A program made the position numbers and the translations under genes. The notes below the pieces were generated by a model that was not told the origin of the DNA, searched no databases, and saw nothing but the letters and a program-made list of their open reading frames with translations. A DNA stretch of 64,000 bases from Pseudoxanthomonas sp. SE1 (lineage in GTDB: Bacteria; Pseudomonadota; Gammaproteobacteria; Xanthomonadales; Xanthomonadaceae), in contig NZ_CP113783.1 in assembly GCF_029542205.1 (NCBI RefSeq), positions 2,285,001 to 2,349,000 on the forward strand, read 5' to 3'. Positions 1 through 11,536 of this stretch are shown piece after piece (the first letter of the stretch is position 1; the number at the start of each line of letters is the position of its first letter).

Positions 1-1
1 G

Positions 2-85
2 CACTTCGTTGAGCTGGCCCAGCAGGAAAAGACCCAGGCGCGCATTGCGCACATGCTGAAGACCGGCAAGCCCCTGCGTAACTAA
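2..85 (+). CDS. C-terminal end of an upstream gene, probably 3-hydroxyacyl-CoA dehydrogenase (partial)
   Basis: Only the last 27 codons are inside the window, reading in one frame to TAA at 83-85 and ending KTGKPLRN. The fragment is too short to classify by itself. It lies 23 bases before a thiolase gene on the same strand, and fadB-type multifunctional enzymes commonly precede fadA, so a beta-oxidation hydratase/dehydrogenase is the likely identity. This is inference from position. Confidence 0.55.
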   Translation, partial: HFVELAQQEKTQARIAHMLKTGKPLRN

Positions 86-108
86 GCGACGGACAAGGAC
101 ACATCGAA

Positions 109-1314
109 ATGAGCAAGCAGATCCAAGAAGCCTACATCGTCGCCGCCACCCGCACCCCGGTCGGCAAGGCGCCGAAGGGTGTATTCCGCAACACCCGTCC
201 GGACGACATGCTGGCGCATGTATTGAAGTCCGTCGTCGCGCAGGCGCCGGGCATCGACCTCGGCCGCATCGATGACGCCATCATCGGCTGCGCCATGCCC
301 GAGGGCGAGCAAGGCATGAACGTGGCGCGCATCGGCCTGCTGCTGGCAGGCCTGCCGAACACCATCGCCGCGCAGACGATCAACCGCTTCTGTTCGTCCG
401 GCCTGCAGGCCGTGGCAATGGCGGCCGACCAGATCCGCCTGGGCAATGCCGACCTGATGCTGGCCGGCGGCACCGAAAGCATGAGCATGGTGCCGATGAT
501 GGGCAACAAGATTGCGATGGCGCCCAGCGTGTTCGACAACGACCACGTGGCCATCGCCTACGGCATGGGCATCACCGCGGAGAAGGTCGCCGAGGAATGG
601 AAGATCGCGCGCGAGGACCAGGATGCCTTCGCCGTCGCCTCGCACCAGAAGGCTCTCGCCGCGCAGGCCGCGGGCGAGTTCAAGCACGAGATCAGCCCCT
701 ACGAAGTGATCTCGCGCCAGCCCGATCTGGCCGGCAACACCGTTCGCTTGAAGAAGCTGCTGGTCGAACAGGATGAAGGTCCGCGCGCGGACACCTCGCT
801 GGAAGGCCTGGCCAAGCTGCGCACCGTGTTCCGCAATCCGCAGTTCGGTGGCACGGTCACGGCCGGCACCTCGTCGCAGATGAGCGATGGCGCCGCGGGC
901 GTGCTGCTGGCATCGGAACAGGCAATCAAGGACTACGGCCTGACCCCGCTGGCCCGTTTCGTCAGTTTCTCGGTCGCCGGCGTGCGTCCCGAAGTGATGG
1001 GCATCGGCCCGATCGCGGCCATCCCGAAGGCGTTGAAGCAGGCCGGTTTGACCAAGGACCAACTGGACTGGATCGAACTCAACGAAGCCTTCGCCGCGCA
1101 GGCGCTGGCGGTGATCCGCGACAGCGACCTCGATCCTTCGAAGATCAATCCGCTGGGCGGCGCCATCGCACTCGGCCACCCGCTGGGCGCGACCGGTGCG
1201 ATCCGCACCGCCACGATCGTCCACGGCATGCGCCGTCGCCAGCAGAAGTACGGCATGGTCACCATGTGCATCGGCACCGGCATGGGCGCGGCGGGCATTT
1301 TCGAGTCGCTCTGA
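109..1314 (+). CDS. fadA: Acetyl-CoA C-acyltransferase (thiolase), FadA type
   Basis: A 401-residue thiolase catalysing CoA-dependent cleavage of 3-ketoacyl-CoA, the last step of beta-oxidation, in the cytoplasm. The nucleophilic cysteine is C95 in NRFCSSG, the catalytic histidine H357 in GHPLGATGA and the second cysteine C387 in MCIGTGMGAAG. Length is normal for the family. ATG at 109 follows an AAGGAC ribosome site. It follows a gene fragment that probably encodes the partner dehydrogenase, and a strong terminator follows. A biosynthetic acetoacetyl-CoA thiolase role (for example towards PHA) cannot be excluded by eye, but the C-terminus and context favour FadA. Confidence 0.9.
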   Translation: MSKQIQEAYIVAATRTPVGKAPKGVFRNTRPDDMLAHVLKSVVAQAPGIDLGRIDDAIIGCAMPEGEQGMNVARIGLLLAGLPNTIAAQTINRFCSSGLQAVAMAADQIRLGNADLMLAGGTESMSMVPMMGNKIAMAPSVFDNDHVAIAYGMGITAEKVAEEWKIAREDQDAFAVASHQKALAAQAAGEFKHEISPYEVISRQPDLAGNTVRLKKLLVEQDEGPRADTSLEGLAKLRTVFRNPQFGGTVTAGTSSQMSDGAAGVLLASEQAIKDYGLTPLARFVSFSVAGVRPEVMGIGPIAAIPKALKQAGLTKDQLDWIELNEAFAAQALAVIRDSDLDPSKINPLGGAIALGHPLGATGAIRTATIVHGMRRRQQKYGMVTMCIGTGMGAAGIFESL

Positions 1315-1340
1315 AGCAGTGCGCACGTCCGTGTTGAACG

Positions 1341-1366
1341 AAAAAGGCGCCGGAAGGCGCCTTTTT
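1341..1366. terminator. Bidirectional intrinsic terminator between fadA and the csaA-like gene
   Basis: A-tract, GGCGCC, loop GGAA, GGCGCC, T-tract. The hairpin has A-runs on the left and T-runs on the right, so it can terminate the two convergent transcripts. Confidence 0.85.
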
Positions 1367-1386
1367 CCTGTGTGCGATGCCTTTGC

Positions 1387-1731
1387 TCACGCCATCCGCG
1401 CACCATTCGGCACCGGCCGCTCCACCGTGGTGATCACCACGCCGGCATCGGTGTGGAAGCCGGTCAGCAGGAACTCCGACACAAACCCCGCGATCTGCTT
1501 CGGAGGAAAATTGATGACACCGACGATCTGCCGCCCGACCAGATCCTCCGCGGCATAGAGCGTGACGATCTGCGCGCTGGTCTTCCTGATGCCGTGCGGC
1601 CCGAAGTCCACCCAGAGCTTCCACGCCGGTTTGCGCGCCTGGGGGAACGCCTCGACCTTCATCACGGTACCCGCGCACAAAGCGACCCGTTCGAAGTCGG
1701 CCCATCCGATGATGTCCTGCGATTGCGTCAT
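1387..1731 (-). CDS. csaA: CsaA-like tRNA-binding domain protein
   Basis: A 114-residue protein made of a single OB-fold tRNA-binding domain of the CsaA/EMAP-II type. Typical strings are DFERVALCAGTV near the N-terminus and VVGVINFPPKQI-like sequence in the middle (here VGRQIVGVINFPPKQIAGF). CsaA proteins bind tRNA and have chaperone-like activity. The ATG at 1731 is preceded by AGAGGTG; an in-frame upstream start at 1785 would run into the upstream gene and is less likely. It starts 5 bases after the stop of the oxidase gene upstream, so the two are probably cotranscribed. Confidence 0.85.
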   Translation of the reverse strand: MTQSQDIIGWADFERVALCAGTVMKVEAFPQARKPAWKLWVDFGPHGIRKTSAQIVTLYAAEDLVGRQIVGVINFPPKQIAGFVSEFLLTGFHTDAGVVITTVERPVPNGARMA

Positions 1732-1736
1732 GTCGG

Positions 1737-3044
1737 TCACCTCTGTTCCATCCGGTCTTTCCACGCATCCCTGAACTCCGCCCACCAGTAGCCCAACTGC
1801 GCGCCCACGAAGCCCGCCGGCTTCAAGGCCGACACCAGGCCATAGTCCGAAAATTCGCGCCAGCGTGGGTCGTCATGGGCGATGGCACTGGCGAGGATCT
1901 CCCCGGCGAACGTGGTGGGCGCCACGCCATGTCCCCCGAACGCCTGCGCAAGCCATAGTCCGTCCTCCACGCGTCCCACCTGCGGCATCTGGTGGCGGGC
2001 ATAACTCATGAGCCCCGACCACGCGTAGTCGATGCGGACGCCTTCGAGCTGGGGAAACACCTTCACCATGTCGCGATACAGCAGCCTCCGGACCGCTCCG
2101 GCAGACCGGTCGAGCACGGAGATGCGTCCTCCCCACAACAACCGCGTGTCGGGTAGCGGACGGTAGTAGTCGAACGCGAACCGCGTGTCGTAGACCGCGG
2201 CCTGCGTCGTGAGCGCGCCCTGCACCCGCGCATGCAGCGGTTCGGTCACCATCACGTAGGTGGCGATGGGCAACACGCCCGCATCGACACGGCGGTGCAG
2301 GCCCGCAAGATAGCCCCCGCAGGCCAGCACCACATGGCGCGCCCTGACCTGCCCCTGTGGCGTGACCACCCGCCAACCCGCACCGTCCCGGACCAGCGCT
2401 GTCGCCGGCGATCGCGCGTACAGCGAGACGCCCTGTTCCTGTGCCACGCGTGCAATGCCGCGCGCGTACTTCAGTGGATGGAAGTGGAAGGCGTCGGGCT
2501 CGAACAGGGCGTCGTGGTACCGATGTGTCCGGATGTAGCTTCGCAACGTTTCCTGAGGCATCCATCGCCAGTCCTGACCGTAGTGATCCGCCAGCAGGCG
2601 CTGACGGCTCCGCAGCACCCCCGCGTCCTTGAACCAGTTCGCCCAGATGATCCCCGCATGCGTGTCGTCGCAGGCGATGGCATGGCGTGCGATGCGTTGC
2701 CGGATCAGTTCGACAGCATCCGTCGTGCCGTCGTAAAGCGCCCTGGCGCGTCGGGCGCCCAGCTCGCGCAGGAGCGCGTCCTCGCCCCGGGAGAATCCAC
2801 CAAACACGAAGCCACCATTGCGTCCCGAGGCACCGTAACCGGCGGCCTCCGCCTCGAGCACCACGACATCCCGAACGCCCCGCTCGGACAGCCCCAGCGC
2901 GGTATTGAGTCCGGCAAATCCGCCGCCGATGATGCAGACCGATGCTTCGACGCTCCCCTGCAGTACAGGCGATGCCGGCGCCGGGCCAGCGGTATCGAGA
3001 TAGTAGCCAGATCCGGATATGTCGGCGGCAGACATGGCATCCAT
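1737..3044 (-). CDS. FAD-dependent oxidoreductase, DadA/glycine-D-amino-acid oxidase family
   Basis: A 435-residue flavoprotein with an N-terminal dinucleotide-binding motif IIGGGFAGLNTALGL, an acidic end of the second strand (VVVLEAE) and a C-terminal GLMSYARHQMPQVG / GGHGVAPTTFAGE segment typical of DAO-type oxidases such as gamma-glutamylputrescine oxidase. The substrate is probably a primary or secondary amine or amino acid, not determined. An alternative ATG lies at 3035. It is 50 bases downstream of galU on the same strand. With the aguA/aguB genes nearby a polyamine-related substrate is possible, but this is speculation. Confidence 0.85.
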   Translation of the reverse strand: MDAMSAADISGSGYYLDTAGPAPASPVLQGSVEASVCIIGGGFAGLNTALGLSERGVRDVVVLEAEAAGYGASGRNGGFVFGGFSRGEDALLRELGARRARALYDGTTDAVELIRQRIARHAIACDDTHAGIIWANWFKDAGVLRSRQRLLADHYGQDWRWMPQETLRSYIRTHRYHDALFEPDAFHFHPLKYARGIARVAQEQGVSLYARSPATALVRDGAGWRVVTPQGQVRARHVVLACGGYLAGLHRRVDAGVLPIATYVMVTEPLHARVQGALTTQAAVYDTRFAFDYYRPLPDTRLLWGGRISVLDRSAGAVRRLLYRDMVKVFPQLEGVRIDYAWSGLMSYARHQMPQVGRVEDGLWLAQAFGGHGVAPTTFAGEILASAIAHDDPRWREFSDYGLVSALKPAGFVGAQLGYWWAEFRDAWKDRMEQR

Positions 3045-3094
3045 CGAATGGTGCGGGACCGGTGGGTCTGATCAGGGCTTCGGTATGCGGAAAC

Positions 3095-3997
3095 CTATTC
3101 GAGTTCCTGCACGCCCAGCTCGTTCAACGCGTCCTGCATCATGATGCGGGCGGCATCACTGAGCTTCTCGTGGTCGAGTGCGTAACGGATGGTCGCTTCG
3201 ATGAGGCCGATGTGGGTACCGCAGTCGAAGCGTGTGCCCTTGAAGCGATAGGCATGCACTGGTTTTTCCGACAGCAGCGCCGCGATGGCATCCGTCAGCT
3301 GGATCTCGCCGCCGGCGCCCGGCACCGTGTTCTCCAGCAGGGAGAAGATGCGCGAATCGAGCACATAGCGGCCAACGACCGCCAGATTGCTGGGCGCAAC
3401 CTCTGGTTTCGGTTTCTCCACGATGGCACGGATGCGCCCTTCTCGGCCGGTGAAAGCGTCGGTAGCGACGATGCCGTAACTGCCCGTCTGCTCATGAGGG
3501 ACATCCTGCACCGCGATCATGCTGGCGCCTGTCGTTTCGGCGGCATCAGCCATCTGCTTCAGCGCACCGGGCCCACGGTTCCAGATCAGATCGTCGGGCA
3601 GCAGGACCGCGAAGGGTTCGTTGCCCACGATGGGCTTGGCGCACAGCACGGCATGGCCCAGGCCCAGTGCTTCGGCCTGGGTCACGAAGACGGCGCGCAC
3701 GTGGCTGGGCAACACATTCCGTACGAGTTCGAGTTGCTCGTGCTTGCCCGCGCGCTCCAACTTCTGCTCGAGCTCATAGGCCTTGTCGAAGTAGTCGGCA
3801 ACCGCATGCTTGTAGCGGTTGGTAACGAAAATCAACGTGTCGCAGCCGGCCTCGACTGCTTCATCCACGGCGTACTGGATCAATGGCCGATCGATGATCG
3901 GCAGCATTTCCTTGGGCACCGTTTTGGTAGCGGGCAGGAAGCGGGTGCCTAGACCGGCGACGGGAAAAACGGCTTTGCGGATTCTGGCGGGGATCAT
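3095..3997 (-). CDS. galU: UTP-glucose-1-phosphate uridylyltransferase
   Basis: A 300-residue nucleotidyltransferase making UDP-glucose from UTP and glucose-1-phosphate for LPS, exopolysaccharide and glucosylglycerol or trehalose synthesis. The signature [16 protein letters not shown] with PKEMLPI sits at residues 10-33, and [19 protein letters not shown] near residue 190 is also typical of GalU. Length is standard. Its start overlaps the upstream epimerase gene by 4 bases (ATGA), indicating translational coupling within a polysaccharide operon. Confidence 0.95.
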   Translation of the reverse strand: MIPARIRKAVFPVAGLGTRFLPATKTVPKEMLPIIDRPLIQYAVDEAVEAGCDTLIFVTNRYKHAVADYFDKAYELEQKLERAGKHEQLELVRNVLPSHVRAVFVTQAEALGLGHAVLCAKPIVGNEPFAVLLPDDLIWNRGPGALKQMADAAETTGASMIAVQDVPHEQTGSYGIVATDAFTGREGRIRAIVEKPKPEVAPSNLAVVGRYVLDSRIFSLLENTVPGAGGEIQLTDAIAALLSEKPVHAYRFKGTRFDCGTHIGLIEATIRYALDHEKLSDAARIMMQDALNELGVQELE

Positions 3998-5907
3998 CGG
4001 GTCCTGCGGGCATCGCGGCCAGGGAATACCACGATGTTAGCCGAAGAATCGTCCTGTTCGTTTGACAACGGTGCGAACTCGGGAACCGCGATCCGCAACA
4101 CCTCTCCCAACTCGTTCGTATCGTACCGGGCATGGGCTGCCCGCATGCGCTGCAGAGCCAACTCGATGAACTCGGGCGCCACCTCGCGCGCAAGCGCTTT
4201 CATGATCTTCGAGTGAGAGGTGGGCTGGTAGCGCTCATCCGCGTGGAAAAGCGTTTCGTGCAGCTTCTCCCCGGGGCGAAGACCGGTGTAGACGATGGCG
4301 ATATCGCGCCCGGGTTGCCTGCCTGCCAACCGGATCATCTGCTCAGCCAGCAGGCGGATCGGCACTGGATCGCCCATGTCCAACGTGTAGATGGAGGCAT
4401 GCGCTGCGCCTGAAGCGGCCTGCAGGATCAACTGGCACGCTTCGGGAATGGTCATGAAATAGCGCGTCACGTCCGGATCGGTGACGGTGACCGGACCACC
4501 TTTGCGGATCTGCTCCCTGAACAGGGGTACCACGCTACCCGCGGAATCAAGGACGTTGCCGAAGCGCACTGTGACGTATCGCGTTCCGGATCGCGCATCA
4601 TCAAGTGCCTGGCAGGCCATCTCCGCAAGACGCTTGGTCGCACCAAGCACGTTGACGGGATCCACGGCCTTGTCCGTGGAGATCAGGACGAAGGTCGCGA
4701 CACCGGCTTCGCGGCAGGCTCGCGCCACCGTCTCGGTGGCCAGCACGTTGTTGCCGACGGCTTCGCGCAGATGTCCTTCCAGCAAGGGCACCTGCTTGTA
4801 AGCCGCGGCATGGAATACGGCATCAGGCTCCGCAATCTTCAACGCGTGCTCAATGACGGCCGCATCTCCGCAGTTGCCGAGTATGGGAAGCACCTCCAGA
4901 TCCGGGAACGCCCGCCGAAGGTCGCCCTGGATCGTGATGAGCGCCAGTTCGTCGATTTCAACCAGTGCGATCCGCTGGGCACCATGACGTGCGCATTGCC
5001 GACAGAGCTCCGAACCGATGGACCCGCCCGCGCCGGTCACCATCACGGTCCGCCCCCCCAACCAGCCCCGTATGAGCTTCCAGTCCGGGGTGACCGATTT
5101 CCGACCAAGCAGGTCCTCGATCGCGACCTCCTTCAGGTCGCCCGGCATGGATTGTCCCTCGAGCACATTGACCAGCCGCGGGACCATGCGGAATGGCAAT
5201 CCGGTGCTCTCGCAGATCGCCACCACGCGCTGCATGGCGGGCGCATCCAGGGACGGCATGGCAATGACCAGCATCCGGGCCGCCGTCTCCCGCGCGACTG
5301 CTGCAGCGTTCTCCAACCCGCCAAGAACGGGAATGCCCTGCAGCTTTGATCCATGCAGTCGCGACGCGTCGTCAAGGAACGCGACCGGCTGGTATACGCC
5401 AGTCCGCCGAAGTTCCCTGACCAGGGCTTCCCCTGCCCGCCCAGCGCCCAGGATCAGGACCCGCGATGCGCTCTCGTTGCTGCGGTTGACCTGACTGTCC
5501 TTCCAGGCCCGATAAGCGAGCCGAGGCAAACCAAGGAAGCCAACCAGAGCGAACGGATAAAAGCCCAGTACCGCACGCGGCGTGGAGCCGAATCGGTTGT
5601 AGAAGAACAGTCCCAGCACGACGCCAAGGAAGCCCAAGGCGCACGCCTTCACGATATTCCAGAGATCCGGAAGACTGGCGAAGCGCCAGAGGCCGCGGTA
5701 CAGCCCCATCCACCAGAACACGGCGCCCTGTGCCAGAAGCACGATGGCGATCTCGTTAGACCATAAGGGAAACGCCGGTGCATGGGCCAGCATCGCATAG
5801 CGAAGGCGATGCAGTACCTGCCAGCAGAGCCATACCATCGTCAGATCGTGGGCCGCCACGAGAAGGCGTGGCATAAACCCGCTAAATCGATCCCGCCATG
5901 ATTCCAT
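3994..5907 (-). CDS. Membrane nucleoside-diphosphate-sugar 4,6-dehydratase/epimerase (CapD/WbpM family)
   Basis: A 637-residue inner-membrane enzyme. Residues about 10-130 form four membrane segments. A first Rossmann domain begins [18 protein letters not shown] near 150 and a second, catalytic SDR-like domain begins [17 protein letters not shown] near 290, followed by [19 protein letters not shown]. This is the architecture of WbpM, PglF and CapD, which convert UDP-GlcNAc-type sugars to 4-keto-6-deoxy forms for O-antigen or capsule. It sits between a WecA-like transferase and galU with tight spacing. The exact sugar product is unknown. Confidence 0.9.
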   Translation of the reverse strand: MESWRDRFSGFMPRLLVAAHDLTMVWLCWQVLHRLRYAMLAHAPAFPLWSNEIAIVLLAQGAVFWWMGLYRGLWRFASLPDLWNIVKACALGFLGVVLGLFFYNRFGSTPRAVLGFYPFALVGFLGLPRLAYRAWKDSQVNRSNESASRVLILGAGRAGEALVRELRRTGVYQPVAFLDDASRLHGSKLQGIPVLGGLENAAAVARETAARMLVIAMPSLDAPAMQRVVAICESTGLPFRMVPRLVNVLEGQSMPGDLKEVAIEDLLGRKSVTPDWKLIRGWLGGRTVMVTGAGGSIGSELCRQCARHGAQRIALVEIDELALITIQGDLRRAFPDLEVLPILGNCGDAAVIEHALKIAEPDAVFHAAAYKQVPLLEGHLREAVGNNVLATETVARACREAGVATFVLISTDKAVDPVNVLGATKRLAEMACQALDDARSGTRYVTVRFGNVLDSAGSVVPLFREQIRKGGPVTVTDPDVTRYFMTIPEACQLILQAASGAAHASIYTLDMGDPVPIRLLAEQMIRLAGRQPGRDIAIVYTGLRPGEKLHETLFHADERYQPTSHSKIMKALAREVAPEFIELALQRMRAAHARYDTNELGEVLRIAVPEFAPLSNEQDDSSANIVVFPGRDARRTR

Positions 5908-5925
5908 CAGATCCGTCTCCAGGTG

Positions 5926-6900
5926 CTACCCGCCACGCCATCCTCGGCGCACTAAAACCCACAGCGCCCCGCCACACCCATAGACTGCGATGACCGCGCC
6001 TAAAGTAGTTGCTACCCTCGCTTGGGGTACCCCATAGATTAACAATAAGGTAACGCCGCAGAACACCATGTAAATCACGGTTATTGCAGCGTGCCCGAAT
6101 CGACGCGCCCCCATCTGATAAAGATGGCCCACATGAGGTGTCCACCAGCGTTCGCCACGGAGCATGCGCCCCAGCAACGTGAAGCCTGCGTCGACGAGAA
6201 ATGCACATAGCGGCAACAGCAACAGGGGGGCGCTCGCCGCTGGCAGTGCAAGGTAGGCGGCGGTGGCAAGCCCGGCCAACGCGTAGCCCAAGGCACCACT
6301 GCCCACATCTCCCAGGAAGATCCGGGCCTTGGGGAAGTTGAAGGGTAGGAAGCCGAGACATGCCGCGAGCAACGCCAAGGCAAGCCAGTGCCACCCACCC
6401 ACCAACAGACCGGCATAGGCCAGCGCCGCCAATGCAGCCTGACTGGTCGCCAGCCCGTTGATGCCATCCATGAAGTTCCAGACGTTGACCAGCACCATCG
6501 CCGTACCGAAGGCCAGGACAGCCGGTAGCAGTTGGCCACTTTGCCCCGCGGCTCCGGCGGCCAAGGTGAGTGCCGCCACGGCCTGGACCACGAGCCGCAA
6601 CCAGGGCGACAACGGCCGATGGTCGTCCCACCACCCTACTCCGGCCACGATCAACAGCCCCGGCAGGAATGCCCACCACAACAGGTCCATCGCCCCTGGA
6701 CCCAATGCCAGATAAAGGCCGGCCGCGACCAGGAGTGCGACGATCGCGATGCCGCCACCGCGTGGCGTGGCGACGTCATGGCTGCGCCGTTCACCGGGCT
6801 GATCGAGAAGGTCGCCGCGCAACGCGTATCGGCGCGCCAGCCAAGTCCCCACGGCGGTGCCTGCCGTCAGCAGCAACAGCCAGACAGGCATACTCGGCAT
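5926..6900 (-). CDS. Polyprenyl-phosphate sugar-1-phosphate transferase (WecA/MraY-like glycosyltransferase family 4)
   Basis: A 324-residue polytopic membrane enzyme loading a sugar phosphate on undecaprenyl phosphate to begin O-antigen or exopolysaccharide synthesis. Seen motifs: GWWDDHRPLSP (aspartate-rich), NVWNFMDGINGLA, RIFLGDVGSGALGY and a late THVGHLYQMGARRFGH histidine motif, all characteristic of the WecA/WbpL family. The chosen ATG at 6900 shares one base with the lapB stop (TGATG), favouring it over the upstream in-frame starts inside lapB. It is closest in style to WbpL-type enzymes that pair with WbpM; donor sugar not determined. Confidence 0.9.
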   Translation of the reverse strand: MPSMPVWLLLLTAGTAVGTWLARRYALRGDLLDQPGERRSHDVATPRGGGIAIVALLVAAGLYLALGPGAMDLLWWAFLPGLLIVAGVGWWDDHRPLSPWLRLVVQAVAALTLAAGAAGQSGQLLPAVLAFGTAMVLVNVWNFMDGINGLATSQAALAALAYAGLLVGGWHWLALALLAACLGFLPFNFPKARIFLGDVGSGALGYALAGLATAAYLALPAASAPLLLLPLCAFLVDAGFTLLGRMLRGERWWTPHVGHLYQMGARRFGHAAITVIYMVFCGVTLLLIYGVPQARVATTLGAVIAVYGCGGALWVLVRRGWRGG

Positions 6901-8078
6901 CAGACCACCGCGTAGTTCAACAACGGCTTGATCGTGCCCCACTCCTTGCAGCTCGGGCATTGCCAATGGTGTGTCCGGGCGCCGAAGCCGCAACGCGTGC
7001 ACCGATAGCTGGGATTCCGCACCAGCAGCTGATCGGTGATGTGCTTGAGATCATGCAGCGTGGCAGATGGGTCTGCCCCCTCGGCCAGCGTCAGGTCGAT
7101 CAGTGCCGCCTCGCCACGCACCGATGGCCGATCCTTGAGCTGACGTGCCAGGTAGGCCCTTGCAGCAGCGACCCCATCCTGCCGTTCGACCAGGCGCGTC
7201 AACGCCAGCACCGGTGCGATCCCGCGGTAGTGCTCGCACATCTCCGACAGGAAGGCCCGGGCGCCGGACAGATCACCCACCTGGTCGTAGCCTGCGAGGA
7301 GGCTGGGCAAGACCTCGGGAAGGTAGTCGGGGTCATGCCGGGCCGCGCGTTCGAACGCACGAATCGCAGCTTCGGAATTGCCGGCATCAGACTCGATGCG
7401 ACCTTCGATGATGCCGGCACGTACGCTGCCCGCGTCGGCCTGGTAGGCACGCGCCACTGCTGCGCGCGCGGCATCGACGCTGTTCGCTGTCCGGTGCCGT
7501 TCGGCCAGTTCGCATTCGAACTGGGCGATCAGCTTGCCCATCGGTTCAGCCGTGACCTCTTCATAGCGTCGCGCGTTGTCGATCGCTTTCTCCCAGTCGC
7601 GCTCGGCCTGGTAGATGCCGATGAGGTGCTTGAGCGCCTGCGGAGCACGTTGATCGATGCGCGCCAGATCGGTGAACACGGTCTCCGCGCGATCCAGCAG
7701 TCCGGAACGCATGTAGTCCTCGCCAAGCGCCAGCAAGGCTTGTACGCGCTGCGCATCACTCAGGTCGGCCCGTTGCACGAGCCCCTGGTGCAGACGGATG
7801 GCGCGATCCACCTCGCCACGACGGCGGAACAGGTGGCCCAGGGCGACCTGCGTTTCGAAGGTTTCCTTGTCGAGTTCCGCGATATGGAGGAACAGCTCGA
7901 TCGCCTTGTCCGGCTGCTCATTGAGCAGATAGTTCAGGCCACGGAAATAGGTGCTCGACAGCCGGCTGACCTGCGTGTCGCCGTGACGTTGGCCGCCACG
8001 ACGACCGATGATCCACCCGCTCAATGCCGCCAGCGGCAGGAACAGGAAAAACCAGAACCACTCGGTGAGGAAGGCCAT
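6900..8078 (-). CDS. lapB: LapB (YciM), TPR protein controlling LPS synthesis
   Basis: A 392-residue protein with an N-terminal membrane anchor (residues 5-24), about eight tetratricopeptide repeats and a C-terminal rubredoxin-like metal site, CTRCGFGARTHHWQCPSCKEW. In Escherichia coli LapB helps FtsH degrade LpxC and so limits lipid A synthesis. Directly follows lapA with only three bases between, the order conserved in many gammaproteobacteria. All expected parts are present. Confidence 0.95.
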   Translation of the reverse strand: MAFLTEWFWFFLFLPLAALSGWIIGRRGGQRHGDTQVSRLSSTYFRGLNYLLNEQPDKAIELFLHIAELDKETFETQVALGHLFRRRGEVDRAIRLHQGLVQRADLSDAQRVQALLALGEDYMRSGLLDRAETVFTDLARIDQRAPQALKHLIGIYQAERDWEKAIDNARRYEEVTAEPMGKLIAQFECELAERHRTANSVDAARAAVARAYQADAGSVRAGIIEGRIESDAGNSEAAIRAFERAARHDPDYLPEVLPSLLAGYDQVGDLSGARAFLSEMCEHYRGIAPVLALTRLVERQDGVAAARAYLARQLKDRPSVRGEAALIDLTLAEGADPSATLHDLKHITDQLLVRNPSYRCTRCGFGARTHHWQCPSCKEWGTIKPLLNYAVV

Positions 8079-8081
8079 GGG

Positions 8082-8363
8082 TCAGACGCCACCATCGAAG
8101 GTCGAGGAGCCTCCGTTGGATGACGGGGCCTGCGCGCGATTCGCCTTGCGCAGTTTCGCGTAGAGCGGCCACACCAGCGTGGCCACCACGATCAGGCCGC
8201 CGATCACCACACCCAGCAACAGGGACAGCATGATGCCGACGCCGGACGAGGTCTGGAACTCGGTGAAGAGCAGCTTCAGCGTTATCGGCTGCGTGTTCAA
8301 CACGCCGATGATGAGTCCGTAGGCCAGGAACAGCAGTGCAACGACCAGGCGGAACATGTTCAT
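8082..8363 (-). CDS. lapA: LapA-domain inner-membrane protein
   Basis: A 93-residue protein with two membrane helices (about residues 3-22 and 43-68) separated by QPITLKLLFTEF, typical of the lipopolysaccharide assembly protein A (YciS) family. It is encoded just upstream of lapB and probably cotranscribed with it. It ends with a basic and serine-rich cytoplasmic tail. Confidence 0.88.
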   Translation of the reverse strand: MNMFRLVVALLFLAYGLIIGVLNTQPITLKLLFTEFQTSSGVGIMLSLLLGVVIGGLIVVATLVWPLYAKLRKANRAQAPSSNGGSSTFDGGV

Positions 8364-8434
8364 CGGGCGACTCCTTGCAGGACGGCGCCTAGCTTAACGG
8401 AGTCGGCACGGAACGACACGCGCCCGACGAGAGG

Positions 8435-8740
8435 CTACTCCCCGGCCTCTTCGATGGGCGTCACGTCGCTGACGCGTTCGCGCAGCTCCTTGCCCGGCTT
8501 GAAGTGGGGAACGTGCTTGGCCGGCAACGCGACCGAATCGCCGGTCTTCGGATTGCGGCCCATCCTGGGCGGACGGTAATGCAGCGAAAAACTGCCGAAT
8601 CCGCGGATCTCGATACGGTCACCCTGCGCGAGGGCGCCGCCCATCATCTCCAGCAATGCCTTGACGGCCAGGTCCACGTCCTCGGCCTTGAGGTGCGGCT
8701 GGCGGCGGCTGAGGATCTCGATGAGTTCGGATTTGGTCAT
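8435..8740 (-). CDS. ihfB: Integration host factor subunit beta
   Basis: A 101-residue HU/IHF-family DNA-bending protein. It begins [10 protein letters not shown] and carries the beta-arm signature [21 protein letters not shown] with the conserved proline that intercalates into DNA. Gene order rpsA-ihfB-lapA-lapB is the classic one, and the close match to IhfB rather than HU (RGFGSF, HYRPPRxGRNPKTG) makes the assignment secure. It would pair with IhfA encoded elsewhere. Confidence 0.95.
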   Translation of the reverse strand: MTKSELIEILSRRQPHLKAEDVDLAVKALLEMMGGALAQGDRIEIRGFGSFSLHYRPPRMGRNPKTGDSVALPAKHVPHFKPGKELRERVSDVTPIEEAGE

Positions 8741-8770
8741 CGCATGCGGAATTCGGACGGATGAACCCGC

Positions 8771-8795
8771 GCCGGCCCGGGTACTCCGGGCCGGC
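8771..8795 (-). terminator. Hairpin between rpsA and ihfB
   Basis: A 10-bp perfect GC stem (GCCGGCCCGG, five-base loop, CCGGGCCGGC). No T-run follows on the minus strand, so it may reduce read-through from rpsA into ihfB or protect the rpsA 3' end rather than act as a full terminator. Confidence 0.5.
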
Positions 8796-8837
8796 GGGGA
8801 ACGGTACTGCTAGCAATACTGCAACGGCGCGAGCCGC

Positions 8838-10529
<1,692 letters not shown>

Positions 10530-10684
10530 TGAAAAATACTCGGTTGATGACACAGACCGGGCGCACCTGGAGATGCACCACGATCCACCCGTTGTCGGCC
10601 GGCGCGGGATTGCGTGTGGCCGTGAGTGTTGTGGTTGTTGAACCGCTCGGAGGATTCCGGGCGGACCTTCTGCTGGGCGGGAAC

Positions 10685-11362
10685 CTAGTCCGCGCGCGCC
10701 GGCACCAAAGCCAGTACGCGTTCGACGACGGCATCGATGCCAAGGCCGGTGGTGTCGATGAGGACGGCGTCTTCGGCCGGCCGCAGGGGCGCCACCGTAC
10801 GCTGGGCGTCACGGGCGTCGCGGGCGAGGATCTCGCGCAGCAGACCGTCGATTGTGACGGAAACCCCTTTGTCTTTCAACTGCTTATAGCGTCTTTCCGC
10901 CCGTTCGTCGGCACTGGCGGTCAGGAACACCTTGTAGGGGGCGTCCGGAAAGATGACGGTCCCCATGTCCCGCCCGTCCGCCACCAGTCCCGGCGGCCGG
11001 CGAAAAGCCCGTTGGCGCTCCTTCAATGCGGATCGCACTTCGGGGATGGCGGCGATGGCGGACGCGAGGGCGCCGGTGGTCTCCAGACGCAGTTCGTCCG
11101 TCGCGTCAAGGTCGTCCACGATGACCCGCAGCCCCTGCTCCGTTTCGCGGAAGCTGACACGGGTATCGAACGCGCACCGGACCAGGGCTGCGGGATCGGA
11201 TACATCCAGGTCGGCCCAGCTTGCCGCCACGCCAACCGCACGATACAGGGCGCCGGAATCGAGGTAATGCCAGCCGAGTCGACCGGCCACTAGCCGGCTC
11301 ACCGTACCCTTGCCTGCCCCGGAGGGGCCATCGATGGTCAGGACGGGCGAGGTGTCGGACAT
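10685..11362 (-). CDS. cmk: Cytidylate kinase
   Basis: A 225-residue kinase phosphorylating CMP and dCMP. The P-loop is GPSGAGKGT at residues 11-19, followed by [10 protein letters not shown] and the substrate-binding [13 protein letters not shown] string. The ATG at 11362 places the P-loop at the usual distance from the N-terminus. Located upstream of rpsA as in most gammaproteobacteria; the 155-base gap between them probably holds an rpsA promoter and leader. Confidence 0.95.
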   Translation of the reverse strand: MSDTSPVLTIDGPSGAGKGTVSRLVAGRLGWHYLDSGALYRAVGVAASWADLDVSDPAALVRCAFDTRVSFRETEQGLRVIVDDLDATDELRLETTGALASAIAAIPEVRSALKERQRAFRRPPGLVADGRDMGTVIFPDAPYKVFLTASADERAERRYKQLKDKGVSVTIDGLLREILARDARDAQRTVAPLRPAEDAVLIDTTGLGIDAVVERVLALVPARAD

Positions 11363-11459
11363 GGGGTCTCCTGAGGGGTTTTGGGCGGCATTATGATGTC
11401 GGCTGTCGCCGCCCGGGACACCTTCGGCGGCACGCTCACGCGGGGCGTAGTGCAACCGC

Positions 11460-11489
11460 TTGATATGCCAACGGAATTGCCGTTAGAAT
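11460..11489 (+). promoter_or_regulatory. Sigma-70-like promoter with embedded palindrome upstream of L36
   Basis: TTGATA (11460-11465), 18-base spacer, TAGAAT (11484-11489). A perfect 15-base inverted repeat, AACGG-AATTG-CCGTT (11470-11484), fills the spacer and touches the -10 box, a position suited to a repressor. It does not resemble the Zur box known in gammaproteobacteria. Predicted by eye only. Confidence 0.5.
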
Positions 11490-11536
11490 AGCCGGCTTCG
11501 TTCCACCCCATACTCTTTTACGCCGAGGTTCATCTC

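Noticed and set aside
11470..11484. Zur operator upstream of L36
   Set aside because: The palindrome AACGGAATTGCCGTT lacks the TGTTATA-N-TATAACA-like core of known Zur sites.
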